64,000 nt of DNA. Origin: Paraniabella hibiscisoli (lineage in GTDB: Bacteria; Bacteroidota; Bacteroidia; Chitinophagales; Chitinophagaceae). The notes under the pieces were generated by a model. The model was not told where the DNA came from. It was given only the letters and a program-made list of their open reading frames with translations, and did not search any database. The stretch's first letter is position 1. Each line of letters opens with the position of its first letter. Positions 48,654 to 59,026 of the stretch are shown one piece after another. A program made the translations under genes and the position numbers. Where the stretch lies: the NCBI RefSeq assembly GCF_022512515.1, contig NZ_JAKWBK010000005.1:57305-121304 (forward strand), given 5' to 3'.

Positions 48654-50578
48654 ATGACTATCACTCCTGGTCCGTTATTACAAGCTGTAAATAGTCCTGA
48701 GGATCTTAAAAAGATCCCAATGGAAAAGATGAATGAGTTTTGCGAAGAGCTCAGACAATTTATTATTGACGTAGTAAGCGTTCACGGAGGCCATTTTGCG
48801 GCCAGTTTAGGAGTGGTAGAACTTACAGCAGCCCTGCATTACGTATACAATACGCCTTACGATCAGTTAGTTTGGGATGTGGGGCACCAGGCTTACGGGC
48901 ACAAGATTATTACAGGTAGAAAGGATAGCTTTGAGACAAATCGCAAATATGGAGGGCTCAGCGGTTTTCCCAAACGAACCGAAAGTGAGTATGATACGTT
49001 TGGTGTTGGTCATTCGTCCACTTCTATTTCTGCTGCGTTGGGTATGGCCATGGCCGCCAAGTATAAAAGAGAGAAGGACCGGAAAGTGGTTGCTGTTATT
49101 GGTGATGGTGCTATGACCGCAGGTATGGCTTTCGAAGCGATGAACCATGCAGGCGTTGCCAATACCGATATGTTGATTATCTTAAATGATAATGGCATTG
49201 GTATTGACCCCAATGTAGGTGCATTAAAAGAATACCTTACAGATATTACCATTTCTCCTACCTACAATAAGATAAAAGATGATGTTTGGAATGCGCTGGG
49301 TAAGTTGCCGGTAGGCAAAAGTTTTACCCGGGCCATGGCTCATAAGCTTACCGAAGGCATAAAAGGTATGGTAAGCAGCAGTTCCAATTTATTTGAAGCC
49401 TTAAAACTGCGTTATTTCGGACCCATTGACGGTCATAATATCAGCAAGCTGGTAGATACTTTAAATGATCTTAAAGATATTCCCGGTCCTAAATTGCTGC
49501 ACATTATTACAACCAAAGGAAAAGGATATAGCCTGGCTGAAAAAGACCAGACCAAATGGCATGCTCCGGGTTTGTTTGATAAAGTAACCGGCGAGATCTA
49601 CAAAAAGAAATTTGATACGCCTCAGCCGCCGAAATACCAGGATGTTTTTGGTAAGACCATTATTGAGCTGGCTAAAAAGAATGAAAAGATATTCGGTGTA
49701 ACACCGGCCATGCCTTCCGGCTCGTCGTTAAAGTACATGATGGAAGAAATGCCCGATCGTGCTTTTGATGTGGGCATTTGCGAGCAACATGCGGCAACAT
49801 TAAGCGCAGGAATGGCAACCCAGGGTTTAAAAGTATACTGTAATATTTACTCTTCTTTCATGCAGCGTGCCTACGACCAGGTGGTGCATGATATTGCGAT
49901 ACAGAAATTGCCGGTAGTGCTGTGCCTCGATCGCGCAGGGGCTGGTAGGAGATGACGGACCTACACATCACGGGTGTTATGACATCGCTTATTTCCGGTG
50001 CATCCCCAATATGATCATCAGTTCTCCTATGAATGAGGCGGAACTGCGTAACCTGATGTACACTGCACAATTGGAATCAACAGAACTGCCTTTTGTAATT
50101 CGTTATCCGCGCGGTGAAGGTGTGATGCCGGAGTGGCAGACACCAATGGAATCTGTCGAAAATAGGGAAGGGACGTAAGTTAAAAGGAGGGCAGGATATT
50201 GCCATCTTATCTTTCGGTCATCCGGGTAACTTTGCAGCAGCTGCTATTCGTAGTGTAAAGCAGGAAGGTATAGATCCGGCACATTACGATGTGCGATTTG
50301 TAAAACCATTGGATGAGGCTTTGTTACATGAAGCGCTTACAACATATCCTAAAATTATAACTGTGGAAGATGGGACGGTTGTTGGTGGTTTCGGGTCGGC
50401 AGTGTTGGAGTTTATGGCGGAACATGGGTATAAAAATGAAGTAAAAATTATAGGAATACCCGACCGGATTGTAGAGCATGGTAGCCCTAAAGAACTGTAC
50501 CGGGAATGTGGCTATGATGCTGAAGGCATTGCTACCGTAATTAGAGAAATGGCTGGCGTTAAAGTAACTGTTTATTAA
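48654..50578 (+). CDS. dxs: 1-deoxy-D-xylulose-5-phosphate synthase (two frameshifts)
   Basis: First step of the MEP isoprenoid route (pyruvate + glyceraldehyde-3-P). About 641 residues. FAASLGVVELTAALHYVYNTP, HQAYGHKIITGR, then the TPP loop VIGDGAMTAGMAFEAMNHAG with ILNDNGIGI; FGPIDGHNISKLVDTL; FDVGICEQHAATLSAGMAT; DGPTHHGCYDIAYFRCIPN. Here, unlike elsewhere, both shifts are extra bases: one G in 49938-49941, one A in 50159-50162. No -33 box but TATTTTTG at 48628-48635 fits the -7 box. It shares the isoprenoid theme with GGGPS. Confidence 0.96.
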
Positions 50579-50618
50579 CAATTGAAGACTAATTTTGCGG
50601 CGGTCGTTATGACGATCT

Positions 50619-51296
50619 ATGAATAAATCAAACATTAAATCAGTGAGAAAATATCTATGCCTGCTGCTTTGCAGCATTATCGTTTCTAAAATAAATGCAC
50701 AGGAATATATTGGGCAAAAAAGTTACGCCGGAGCCACTGTGGGTACCTTGTCCTATGCGGGAATCTATAGTAAGGATGCGTCTCTTATCAGCCATACCTC
50801 TATGTCAGCTTCAGTTTTTTACGGGCACAGGTTAATATTACCTAAACAATTATTTATACGTGGAGAGTTAATGTTGGGAGAGATTGCTGCCGATAACAGG
50901 GACGAAGAGGAGTCCAGCAATCCGTTGAAAGGGGCTTTTCGCGGCTATTTGGTTGAGGCCTCCGCAAAGGTAGAGTATGATATTTTAGACTTGTATCGTC
51001 ATAAATTTACGCCGTATGTAAATGGGGGCGTGGGGGCTTACTATTTATTCGATTATGAACCTCAGCAGGGAGATCCAAAAACAACCAGTGAAAGCTGGGG
51101 TATTGTGGCTCCTTTAGGTGCAGGCGTTAAATACATGCTGAATAAAAGAATTAAGGTATTTGCCGAAGGCAGTTACCGGTTCTTCCCTAAAAATCTGGAT
51201 AATTTCCCTGATAAAACAATGAATAACGCCAACCGTTATTATTCACTTGCTGTAGGAGCTTCTTTTTCGCTTCAAAGGTTTAACCGGCTCTGGTAG
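50619..51296 (+). CDS. outer-membrane beta-barrel protein
   Basis: 225 residues. Signal MNKSNIKSVRKYLCLLLCSIIVSKINA-Q; then alternating hydrophobic strands with ATVGTLSYAGIY, RGELMLGEIA, LVEASAKVEYDILD, FTPYVNGGVGAYYLF, APLGAGVKYMLNKRIKVFAEGSYRFF and the C-terminal SLAVGASFSL before FNRLW. Typical small porin/DUF6089-like barrel; substrate unknown. Follows dxs after 40 bases. Confidence 0.7.
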   Translation: MNKSNIKSVRKYLCLLLCSIIVSKINAQEYIGQKSYAGATVGTLSYAGIYSKDASLISHTSMSASVFYGHRLILPKQLFIRGELMLGEIAADNRDEEESSNPLKGAFRGYLVEASAKVEYDILDLYRHKFTPYVNGGVGAYYLFDYEPQQGDPKTTSESWGIVAPLGAGVKYMLNKRIKVFAEGSYRFFPKNLDNFPDKTMNNANRYYSLAVGASFSLQRFNRLW

Positions 51297-51398
51297 GGTT
51301 GTACAATGCCAGGTTAACCGACCCTGGTTGATTTCTTTTCATAAAAAATTATGGAAACTGCTTTTTTGCGTCAAAGTAAAATAACTGCAGTTTTTTTT

Positions 51399-52031
51399 AT
51401 GAAGTATAAATTTCTGCTGGCAGCCTGCCTGGTTGGTGGGTTCATGTTTACATTTAACAGCAAACAACACAATAAGCCGGTATTCAACAGTGTTGCAGCT
51501 AAACTGATTAAACCAGTACAACCTGCAGTGCAGGTAATCGCCGGTAAGCATATTGATTCTGTAAAACAGTTTGTTAAACTGAATAAATATAATAGCGGGA
51601 TTTGTTTCTTTATCGATATGTCTCTGCCGTCGGGATCTAACCGTTTTTTTATTTACGATCTCAATAAGGACTCTATTATAAATGCGGGGCTGGTAACACA
51701 TGGCAACTGCTACCAATATTGGCTGGAAGGTAGAAAGTATAGTAACAAGATTGGCAGCGGCTGCACCTCTTTGGGAAAGTATAAGATAGGAAAGCCTTAT
51801 TACGGCAAATTTGGATTGGCGTACAAACTTTATGGCCTTGATGAAACCAACGATAATGCTCTAAAACGCTTTGTAGTGATGCATTCGCATGCCTGTGTTC
51901 CCGATGAGGAAACAAAGGGTGATATCTGCCAGAGTAATGGTTGCCCCACCGTAAGTCCTTCTTTCCTGGCAAAGCTTCAGGCCATTGTAGATAAATCCCC
52001 CAGGCCTATGCTGCTTTATATTTATGAGTAG
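51399..52031 (+). CDS. murein L,D-transpeptidase catalytic-domain protein
   Basis: 210 residues. ATG 51399 (MKYKFLLAACLVGGFMFT) gives a signal anchor; the longer frame from 51351 only adds a leader. Catalytic region: FIYDLNKDSIINAGLVTHGN, SGCTSLGKYKIGKPYYGKFG, FVVMHSHACVPDEETKG and QSNGCPTVSP (His and Cys of the transpeptidase active site). Probably periplasmic cell-wall enzyme, no signal for its partners. Confidence 0.88.
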   Translation: MKYKFLLAACLVGGFMFTFNSKQHNKPVFNSVAAKLIKPVQPAVQVIAGKHIDSVKQFVKLNKYNSGICFFIDMSLPSGSNRFFIYDLNKDSIINAGLVTHGNCYQYWLEGRKYSNKIGSGCTSLGKYKIGKPYYGKFGLAYKLYGLDETNDNALKRFVVMHSHACVPDEETKGDICQSNGCPTVSPSFLAKLQAIVDKSPRPMLLYIYE

Positions 52032-52127
52032 ACGGTGGGTATTGATCCGTTGAGGCAAGGCTGAAACAGGAAGAAAAAATAAGTATGAGGTATTTTAATG
52101 CGCATTTCATATTTATCTTCGCGACCT

Positions 52128-53153
52128 ATGAGCAATAATAAAGAGACCTTGTCTACCGGCAGGCAGGTAGTGGTAAGCGGCGTGCGTCCTACAGGTAATT
52201 TACACCTGGGTAATTATTTTGGCGCTTTGCGTAATTATGTAAAGATGCAGAATGAATATCATTGTTATTTCTTTATAGCCGATCTGCATTCTCTTACTAC
52301 CCATCCGGATACCAAAGAGCTAAAAGAGAATGTGCTTCATGTCGCTTCAGAATACATGGCTTGTGGCCTTGATCCCGATAAAGTGGTTCTGTATTGCCAG
52401 AGTGATTTACCCCAGACAACAGAATTATATCTTTTCCTGAACATGATGGCCTATAAAGGGGAATTGGAGAAGACTACTACTTTTAAAGATAAAGTACGTT
52501 TGCAGCCAGAAAATGTAAACGCCGGATTATTAACCTACCCCGTTTTAATGGCGGCTGATATTATGATTCATCGGGCTAAACTGGTGCCGGTAGGTAAAGA
52601 CCAGGAGCAGCACCTGGAAATGACCCGAACTTTTGCTAATCGTTTCAACCATCGCTACGGTGATGTTTTCCCCGAACCCAGGGCTTTTAATTTTGGCGAG
52701 CAATTGCTGAAAGTACCCAGCCTGGACGGAGCAGGGAAAATGAGTAAGAGTGAAAATCAATACGCTACCATTTACCTTTCTGATGATGATGAGCTGATCC
52801 GTAAGAAGATTATGAAAGCAAAAACAGATTCGGGCCCCACAGAAGCTAATAGTGTTAAGCCAGATTATATTGAGAACGTTTTCGACCTGATGAAACTGGT
52901 AAGTGCGCAGGACACGATTGATAAATTTGAAACAGATTATAACAACTGTAATATACGCTATGGCGATATGAAAAAGCAGCTGGCTGAAGATATGGTGAAT
53001 TATATAGCTCCGATCCGTCAAAAGGCAAAAGATATACGGGCTAACGAAGCTGAATTAAATATCATTTTGAAAGTGGGAGCTCAAAAGGCTGCTGAAAGTG
53101 CAGACAAGACGATTAGTGCCGTGCGCGAGGCCATTGGTCTAAAATATTTTTAG
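52128..53153 (+). CDS. trpS: tryptophanyl-tRNA synthetase
   Basis: Class I synthetase charging tRNA-Trp. About 341 residues with start at ATG 52128 (MSNNKETLSTGRQVVVSGVRP); the frame extends 10 codons earlier with no conservation. HIGH-type GNLHLGNYFGAL, KMSKS-type GAGKMSKSENQY, and VLMAADIMIHRAKLVPVGKDQEQHLEMTRT. Intact. Confidence 0.96.
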   Translation: MSNNKETLSTGRQVVVSGVRPTGNLHLGNYFGALRNYVKMQNEYHCYFFIADLHSLTTHPDTKELKENVLHVASEYMACGLDPDKVVLYCQSDLPQTTELYLFLNMMAYKGELEKTTTFKDKVRLQPENVNAGLLTYPVLMAADIMIHRAKLVPVGKDQEQHLEMTRTFANRFNHRYGDVFPEPRAFNFGEQLLKVPSLDGAGKMSKSENQYATIYLSDDDELIRKKIMKAKTDSGPTEANSVKPDYIENVFDLMKLVSAQDTIDKFETDYNNCNIRYGDMKKQLAEDMVNYIAPIRQKAKDIRANEAELNIILKVGAQKAAESADKTISAVREAIGLKYF

Positions 53154-53238
53154 CGCATAGAAAAAAGACTTACTATTGCCGAGTTTTAAAAATTATACCA
53201 ACGAGCCTGGCTGAGACTTCAGGCATTATACAGCAAAA

Positions 53239-53876
53239 ATGGCCAAGTCGAAATCGAAACCCAAGCATATTGCAATAGCCGGTAACATTGGTGCCGGTAA
53301 AACTACATTAACACAAATGCTGGCCAAGCATTACAAATGGATCCCCCATTTTGAAGATGTAGATCATAATCCGTACCTGATGGATTTTTACGAGGATATG
53401 CCAAGGTGGAGCTTTAACTTACAGATTTACTTTTGCACGGCCGCTTAAAGCAGTTGCTGGATATTCAGGAGGGTACAGAAACTATTATACAGGATCGCAC
53501 TATTTATGAGGATGCTAACATTTTTGCACCTAACCTGCACGAAATGGGGCTGATGAGCAAACGCGATTTTGATAATTATTTCGAATTCTTTCAGACGCTC
53601 AAAAAAATGGTTAAGCCACCAGATCTCATGATCTATTTGAATGCATCAGTTCCTACATTGGTAGGACAGATACAAAAAAGAGGTCGCGAGTATGAAGAAA
53701 ACATCCGCCTGGATTATTTGAAAAGGCTCAACGAATTTTATAACAAATGGATTGCGGCCTACAAAGAAGGCCCGCTGCTGGTAATTGATGTAGACAAAAA
53801 TAAATTCGGCGAAAACGAAGAACATTTTGGTGATATTATCACGAAAATCGATTCAACACTCTACGGGTTATTTTAA
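53239..53876 (+). CDS. deoxynucleoside kinase (frameshifted)
   Basis: Phosphorylates deoxynucleosides for salvage. About 213 residues. P-loop IAGNIGAGKTTLTQMLAKHY near residue 13, D-R-T region IIQDRTIYEDANIFA, and MIYLNASVPTLVGQIQKRGRE (LID). One T missing near 53436 (I-Y-F-L-H-G-R expected). A dGK/dCK/dTK type cannot be chosen from this. Stand-alone, 85 bases after trpS. Confidence 0.9.
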
Positions 53877-54060
53877 TACACACCCGTCCTGTAATTACGA
53901 TTTAGATTTTCGGGACATGATCCCGTTCATCACATTCTTCCTCTCTTCTTTTGCCTGCTATGTTTTTTATTTAGCAGAAGTGTTTACTTTTATGTGCTAT
54001 TATTAAGGTTCCAAATGTTAAGTTTGTAACCATATTTAGTTTTCAATCTTCAATATTTAC

Positions 54061-55353
54061 ATGAAATACTTACCGTTAAATCCTAAACTGTTTATTAATA
54101 ACAGGGAGCGTTTTGTAAAGAAAATGCAAAAGAATTCTATTGCTATTTTTGTTTCGAACGAGGAAGTGCCGCATAACGCGGATGCTTTATATAAGTATAA
54201 ACCGAATAGTTCTCTTTTTTGGTTAACCGGCATCAGGCAGGAAGATTCAATGCTGATCCTTTTCCCGGATAATCCGGATCCTAAATATAGAGAAGTGCTG
54301 GTATTGGTTCGTCCTAATGAACTAAAAGAAAAGTGGGATGGCAAGCGGTTAAGGGCAGCAGAGGCTACGGCCATTAACGGAATCAAAACAATTGTATGGA
54401 CAGATGTTTTACCGGCTTTATTACAAGCCTGGATGCATGCTGCCGAAAATGTATACCTGGATTCTAATGAACATGATCGCAAAGGATCCTGGCTCGATAC
54501 TGCGCAAACACGTTATATTAAGCACATTCAAGAGCGCTACCCACTGCATAATTATCTGCGTGCAGCACGTATCATGCACGAATTAAGGGCCATAAAAACG
54601 CAGTATGAAGTAGAGGTAATTCAGAAAGCTATTGATATTACCGAAAATGCATTCCGTGGCCTTTTACAATTTATAAAGCCCGGTGTATGGGAATACGAGA
54701 TTGAAGCTGAGATTGTTCATTCTTTCCTGAGCCAGCGTGCAACAGGAGAAGGATATAATAGTATTATCGCAAGCGGTGACAATGCCCGGGTATTGCATTA
54801 TATCTTTAATAGTAACCAGTGCAAAGATGGGGAGCTGATATTGATGGACTTTGGTGCTGAATACGGTGGGTACAATGCCGATTTGACCCGCACCGTACCT
54901 GTGAACGGTAAGTTTACACCACGCCAGAAAGAAATATACAATGCCTGCCTGCAGGTGCATCGTTATTGTGCCGGTATTCTGAAGCCGGGTATTACCATTG
55001 CTGAGTATCATGAAAAAGCCGGCGATGAGTTTACCAAGCAATACCTGAAGCTGGGCCTGATTAGCAAAGCTGATGTAAAGAACGAAGACCCTCAAAACAG
55101 GGCCTATCGCAAATATACTTATCATGGCATCTCTCACCACCTGGGTATTGATGTGCATGACCTGGGCCCTAATTTTTACCAACCCATTAAAGCTGGAATG
55201 GTATTTACGATTGAGCCCGGTATTTATATAGAAGAAGAGCAAATGGGCATCCGCATAGAAAATAATTTCTGGCTTACTAAAAATGGTAATATCGATCTGA
55301 TGAAAAATATTCCAATCGAAGCCGATGATATTGAAAGATTGATGAAGAAGTAG
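54061..55353 (+). CDS. pepP: Xaa-Pro aminopeptidase (M24)
   Basis: Removes an N-terminal residue before proline; metal-dependent, cytoplasmic. 430 residues, intact. Ligands: LMDFGAEYGGYNADLTRTVP (two Asp), YHGISHHLGIDVHDLG (His), FTIEPGIYIEEEQ (Glu) and GIRIENNFWLT (Glu). N-terminal domain starts MKYLPLNPKLFINNRERF. Length and order match AMPP rather than prolidase. Confidence 0.95.
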   Translation: MKYLPLNPKLFINNRERFVKKMQKNSIAIFVSNEEVPHNADALYKYKPNSSLFWLTGIRQEDSMLILFPDNPDPKYREVLVLVRPNELKEKWDGKRLRAAEATAINGIKTIVWTDVLPALLQAWMHAAENVYLDSNEHDRKGSWLDTAQTRYIKHIQERYPLHNYLRAARIMHELRAIKTQYEVEVIQKAIDITENAFRGLLQFIKPGVWEYEIEAEIVHSFLSQRATGEGYNSIIASGDNARVLHYIFNSNQCKDGELILMDFGAEYGGYNADLTRTVPVNGKFTPRQKEIYNACLQVHRYCAGILKPGITIAEYHEKAGDEFTKQYLKLGLISKADVKNEDPQNRAYRKYTYHGISHHLGIDVHDLGPNFYQPIKAGMVFTIEPGIYIEEEQMGIRIENNFWLTKNGNIDLMKNIPIEADDIERLMKK

Positions 55354-55426
55354 GTTAATAGCTAATGGTTGATCGTTCATGGCAGAATACAAACTATGGA
55401 CGATCAGCGATGAACCATCAACTCGT

Positions 55427-56173
55427 ATGAAACAGATCCCCAATTTATTTACCCTTCTCAACCTGGTATTCGGCTGTATAGCCATCATTTATATTTTTAA
55501 AGATGATGGGTTTTTGATGACCAGTGCTGCCGGTACTTTTTCGATGGGGCTGATAGTAGCCGGAGTCTATATCTTCCTGGCTGCAGTAGTTGATTTCCTG
55601 GATGGTTTTGTAGCCCGTTTATTTAAGGCTACTTCAGACATGGGCGCTCAGTTGGATTCGCTGGCCGATGCCGTAACCTTTGGTGTGGCGCCGGGTATGA
55701 TCATGTATCGGTTGCTTCAATTGGCTTTAACCAAAGCGGCTATGCCGGTAGGTGATATATGGTACCTGCTGCCAGCCTTGCTGATTCCATGTTGTGCCGT
55801 ATGGCGTTTGGCTAAGTTTAACCTCGATAAAGAGCAGACCTATTACTTTAAAGGCGTGCCTACACCGGCTGCAGGGTTAATGATTGCGTCGTTGCCTTTT
55901 ATTGTAAATACCACTAATAGTTGGGCCGAAGCCTGGCTTTCTAATCCTTACATCTTATATGCAATTATAGTATTGGTATCTTTTTTAATGGTATCCAATA
56001 TTCCATTGATCAGTCTTAAATTCAAAAATTTCAGTGTTAAAAGCAACACCGACAAATTTGTTTTATTGCTGATCGCCGTATTATCTATCATCTTCTTAAA
56101 ATGGTTGGCTGTACCGGTTATATTTATTGCGTATGTGCTGCTGTCTTTAATTTTCAGACCCAATAAAGCTTAA
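55427..56173 (+). CDS. pssA: CDP-diacylglycerol-serine O-phosphatidyltransferase
   Basis: Makes phosphatidylserine, precursor of phosphatidylethanolamine. About 248 residues. Start ATG 55427 (MKQIPNLFTLLNLVFGCIAI). CDP-alcohol transferase signature DFLDGFVARLFKATSDMGAQLDSLAD (D-x2-D-G-x2-A-R-x8-G-x3-D-x3-D) near residue 63. Several membrane helices. The 73-base spacer with pepP carries a weak inverted repeat (GGTTGATCGTTCAT / GATGAACCATCAAC). rsmI starts two bases after its stop. Confidence 0.93.
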   Translation: MKQIPNLFTLLNLVFGCIAIIYIFKDDGFLMTSAAGTFSMGLIVAGVYIFLAAVVDFLDGFVARLFKATSDMGAQLDSLADAVTFGVAPGMIMYRLLQLALTKAAMPVGDIWYLLPALLIPCCAVWRLAKFNLDKEQTYYFKGVPTPAAGLMIASLPFIVNTTNSWAEAWLSNPYILYAIIVLVSFLMVSNIPLISLKFKNFSVKSNTDKFVLLLIAVLSIIFLKWLAVPVIFIAYVLLSLIFRPNKA

Positions 56174-56175
56174 TC

Positions 56176-56880
56176 ATGTTATATCTGGTTCCTACACCTA
56201 TTGGTAATTTAAAGGATATAACCCTTAGAGCGCTGGAAGTGCTGAAGGAGGTAGATGTTATACTTGCTGAAGATACCCGCACTACTTCACACTTATTAAA
56301 TCATTACCAGGTATCCAGGCCACTTACACCTTACCATCAACATAACGAACATAAAATCGTGGAACACTTGGTGCAACAGTTGGCCGCCGGTAAAAAAATG
56401 GCTTTGGTAACCGATGCAGGAACCCCAGGGATTTCCGACCCGGCTTTTTTGCTGGTAAGAGCATGTGTGCAGCAGGGTATTGAAGTGCAAAGTTTACCTG
56501 GCGCCACGGCTTTTGTGCCTGCATTAGTAAATAGCGGGCTGCCAACTAATAGTTTCTGCTTTGAAGGTTTTTTACCTTTAAAAAAAGGGCGACATACTTT
56601 TCTTGAGAAATTAAAGAGCGAAGAGCGAACGATGATCTTTTATGAGTCGCCGATGCGTTTGGTGAAAACACTTAATGATCTGGCTACTTATTTCGGTGCT
56701 GACCGGCAATGTAGTGTAAGCCGGGAACTGACCAAAATGTTCGAAGAAAATAAAAGGGGTAGTTTGCAGGAAGTAGCTGCTTATTTTTCGCAGAAAACCG
56801 TAAAAGGCGAGATAGTACTGGTGGTAGAAGGTTTTAACGGAAAGCGAATAGAATATGAGCAAGTAGGCGACGGCGAGTAG
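56176..56880 (+). CDS. rsmI: 16S rRNA 2'-O-methyltransferase (cytidine 1402)
   Basis: Methylates the ribose of C1402 in 16S rRNA. 234 residues, intact. Starts MLYLVPTPIGNLKDITLRAL; LVTDAGTPGISDPAFLLVRAC near residue 75; SLPGATAFVPALVNSGLP. Its start is two bases after the pssA stop, so the pair shares a transcript. The C-terminus is shorter than that of longer RsmI proteins. Confidence 0.94.
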   Translation: MLYLVPTPIGNLKDITLRALEVLKEVDVILAEDTRTTSHLLNHYQVSRPLTPYHQHNEHKIVEHLVQQLAAGKKMALVTDAGTPGISDPAFLLVRACVQQGIEVQSLPGATAFVPALVNSGLPTNSFCFEGFLPLKKGRHTFLEKLKSEERTMIFYESPMRLVKTLNDLATYFGADRQCSVSRELTKMFEENKRGSLQEVAAYFSQKTVKGEIVLVVEGFNGKRIEYEQVGDGE

Positions 56881-57064
56881 TAAATAGGGAAGATAGACTA
56901 TATTCACGTTGCTTTGTGCCTCCGTTTCTTTTTGCGCTCTGCCTGCCTGAGAGAACTTCATTCTGGCGGGTGCTAAATAGAAAGCTGGTAAGAAATGTCA
57001 AGCAACAATTGAGAAATGCTCAATATCCAACTCCCCGTATCCTGCTGCTTTATTATTTAAACGG

Positions 57065-57096
57065 TTAGGATTCCCTTAACATATATTTTATATTTG
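57065..57096 (+). promoter_or_regulatory. promoter of the M1 peptidase gene
   Basis: TATATTTG at 57089-57096 matches the Bacteroidota -7 box TAnnTTTG exactly; TTAG at 57065-57068 is a weak -33 box (TTTG expected) with a 20-base spacer. Start ATG 57124 lies 28 bases downstream. Confidence 0.45.
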
Positions 57097-57123
57097 CGCT
57101 TTTCGTACTTAAGGATAACGATT

Positions 57124-58958
57124 ATGATCAGGAAACTTGTAACAGTTGCTTTAGCCGGTTTTTGGGGAACAATTGCATTGGCTCAACAGGGTTATTGGCA
57201 GCAGAAAGTAAAGTATGTGATGGACGTAGACATGGATGTCCAATCCAATCAGTTTACCGGTAAACAAAAATTAGAATATTGGAATAATTCTCCCGACACA
57301 TTAAAGAAGATCTTTTATCACTTATACTGGAATGCTTTTCAGCCGGGAAGTATGATGGATAATCGCAGCCGCCGCCAGGGTGAAATAAGCATTAATGGCA
57401 AGCCAGACTGGGATCCCAGAGTGAGAGGGCGTATTGATAGCCTGGCTAAGGATGAGATAGGGTATCAGAAAGTAAAATCTTTAAAACTGAATGGCGTACC
57501 TCAAAAATTTGAAGAGCTCGAAACCATTTTAATGGTGCCGCTAACCAAAGCCATTTTACCCGGACAAAAAGTGGTGCTGGATATGGAGTTCGACGCCCAG
57601 GTGCCTTTACAGATCAGGCGCAGCGGTAGAGATAACCCTACTACCAAAGTTCGCTATTCGATGAGTCAATGGTACCCGCGTATCTGTGCCTATGACAAAG
57701 CAGGCTGGCATCCTACTCCTTATGTGGGAAGAGAGTTTTATGGCCCTTTCGGGGAGTTTGAGGTCAATATCAGTATTGACAAAAATTATATACTGGGTGG
57801 TACCGGCTATTTAAAAAATGCGAACCAGATAGGTTTTGGCTATGAGGCTGCCGGTGTAAAGCCCGTGGTACCAGCTACTGAAAAGCTTACCTGGAGGTTT
57901 ACCGCATCGAACGTGCACGATTTTATGTGGGCCGCCGATCCTGAGTTCATTCATAAAACCAAACTGATCAAAGATGGCATTACGCTTCATTTATTGTATA
58001 AAACTGCCGGCAAAAAAGCCGAAGACTGGGAGAATATTTTAATACAGGCTGAAAAAGCCTACCCCTTTATGGAGAAGCAATTTGGTGCTTATCCTTACAA
58101 ACAATACTCGTTTATTACCGGTGGTGATGGTGGTATGGAATATCCTATGGCCACCTTATTGGCCAGCCCCGGCGCCTGGTTACATGAATGGTTTCACAGC
58201 TGGTACCAGGGGGTATTAGCCACTAATGAAAGCCTCTACCCCTGGATGGACGAAGGGTTTACTTCCTACGGAGAAAACATTGTAAGTGTTTGGTTGAAGA
58301 ATGGTAACCGCGATACTGCTAATTTGGCCGATTATAACAGCTATTATAAATTGGCTCGCTCTAATTTTGAAGAACCGTTGGCTACTCATGCCGATCATTT
58401 TAATACCAATATGGGGTATAGCATTGCCAGCTACTCAAAAGGGGCCGTGTTCTTAGAGCAATTAGGATATATTGTTGGAGCAGCAACACGCGATAAGATC
58501 TTACTGGATTACTATAATACCTGGAAGTTCAAACATCCTACTGTTGATGACTTTATACGGGTTGCAGAAAGGGAAAGCGATATGAAGCTGGACTGGTATA
58601 AGGAGTTTTGGGTAAACAGTATTAAAACCATTGACTATGCCATTGAAAATGTTTGGGAGGAAAATGGAAAGACGCAGATTAGGCTACGCAATAAAGGTCT
58701 TATACCGATGCCTGTTGATCTGGTAATTACCAGGGAAGACGGTAAGCAGGAGTTGCACTATATACCGATGGATCTGATGTATGGTTTGAAGCCGGAAGAG
58801 AATACGATCCACGCAAAACCCATCCTGTTTGGCGTTGGACCAGCGAAACCTATGTTATTTCAACTGATTTGAAGAAAGAAGATATCGCTATTATAGAGAT
58901 TGATCCCACCCAGCGGATGGCCGATATTAACCGGCAGAACAATAAGCAAAACTTTTAA
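57124..58958 (+). CDS. M1 family metallopeptidase (frameshifted)
   Basis: Zinc aminopeptidase-like secreted protein, about 612 residues. Start ATG 57124 with a signal peptide (MIRKLVTVALAGFWGTIALA). Zinc motif WLHEWFHSWYQGVLATNESLYPW with HExxH and the downstream MDEGFTSYGEN, plus GGDGGMEYPMATL (GAMEN equivalent). One A missing near 58824 moves the frame from the short C-terminus to the real one (KTHPVWRWTSETYVIST, IEIDPTQRMADINRQN). Ends at 58958 and then a terminator. Substrate unknown. Confidence 0.9.
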
Positions 58959-58984
58959 AACAAACCTGTTTATTAAAATATAAT

Positions 58985-59009
58985 AAGGCTACCATGCAGG
59001 TAGCCTTTT
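58985..59009 (+). terminator. rho-independent terminator after the M1 peptidase
   Basis: AAGGCTACC, ATGCA loop, GGTAGCCTTTT: nine-base stem with T tail, 26 bases after the M1 stop. Confidence 0.8.
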
Positions 59010-59026
59010 GCTGTTTTGTATATGTA

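Noticed and set aside
53911..53925. CGGGACATGATCCCG hairpin as a terminator of the dNK gene
   Set aside because: The stem is only five bases and no T run follows, so I do not annotate it as a terminator.
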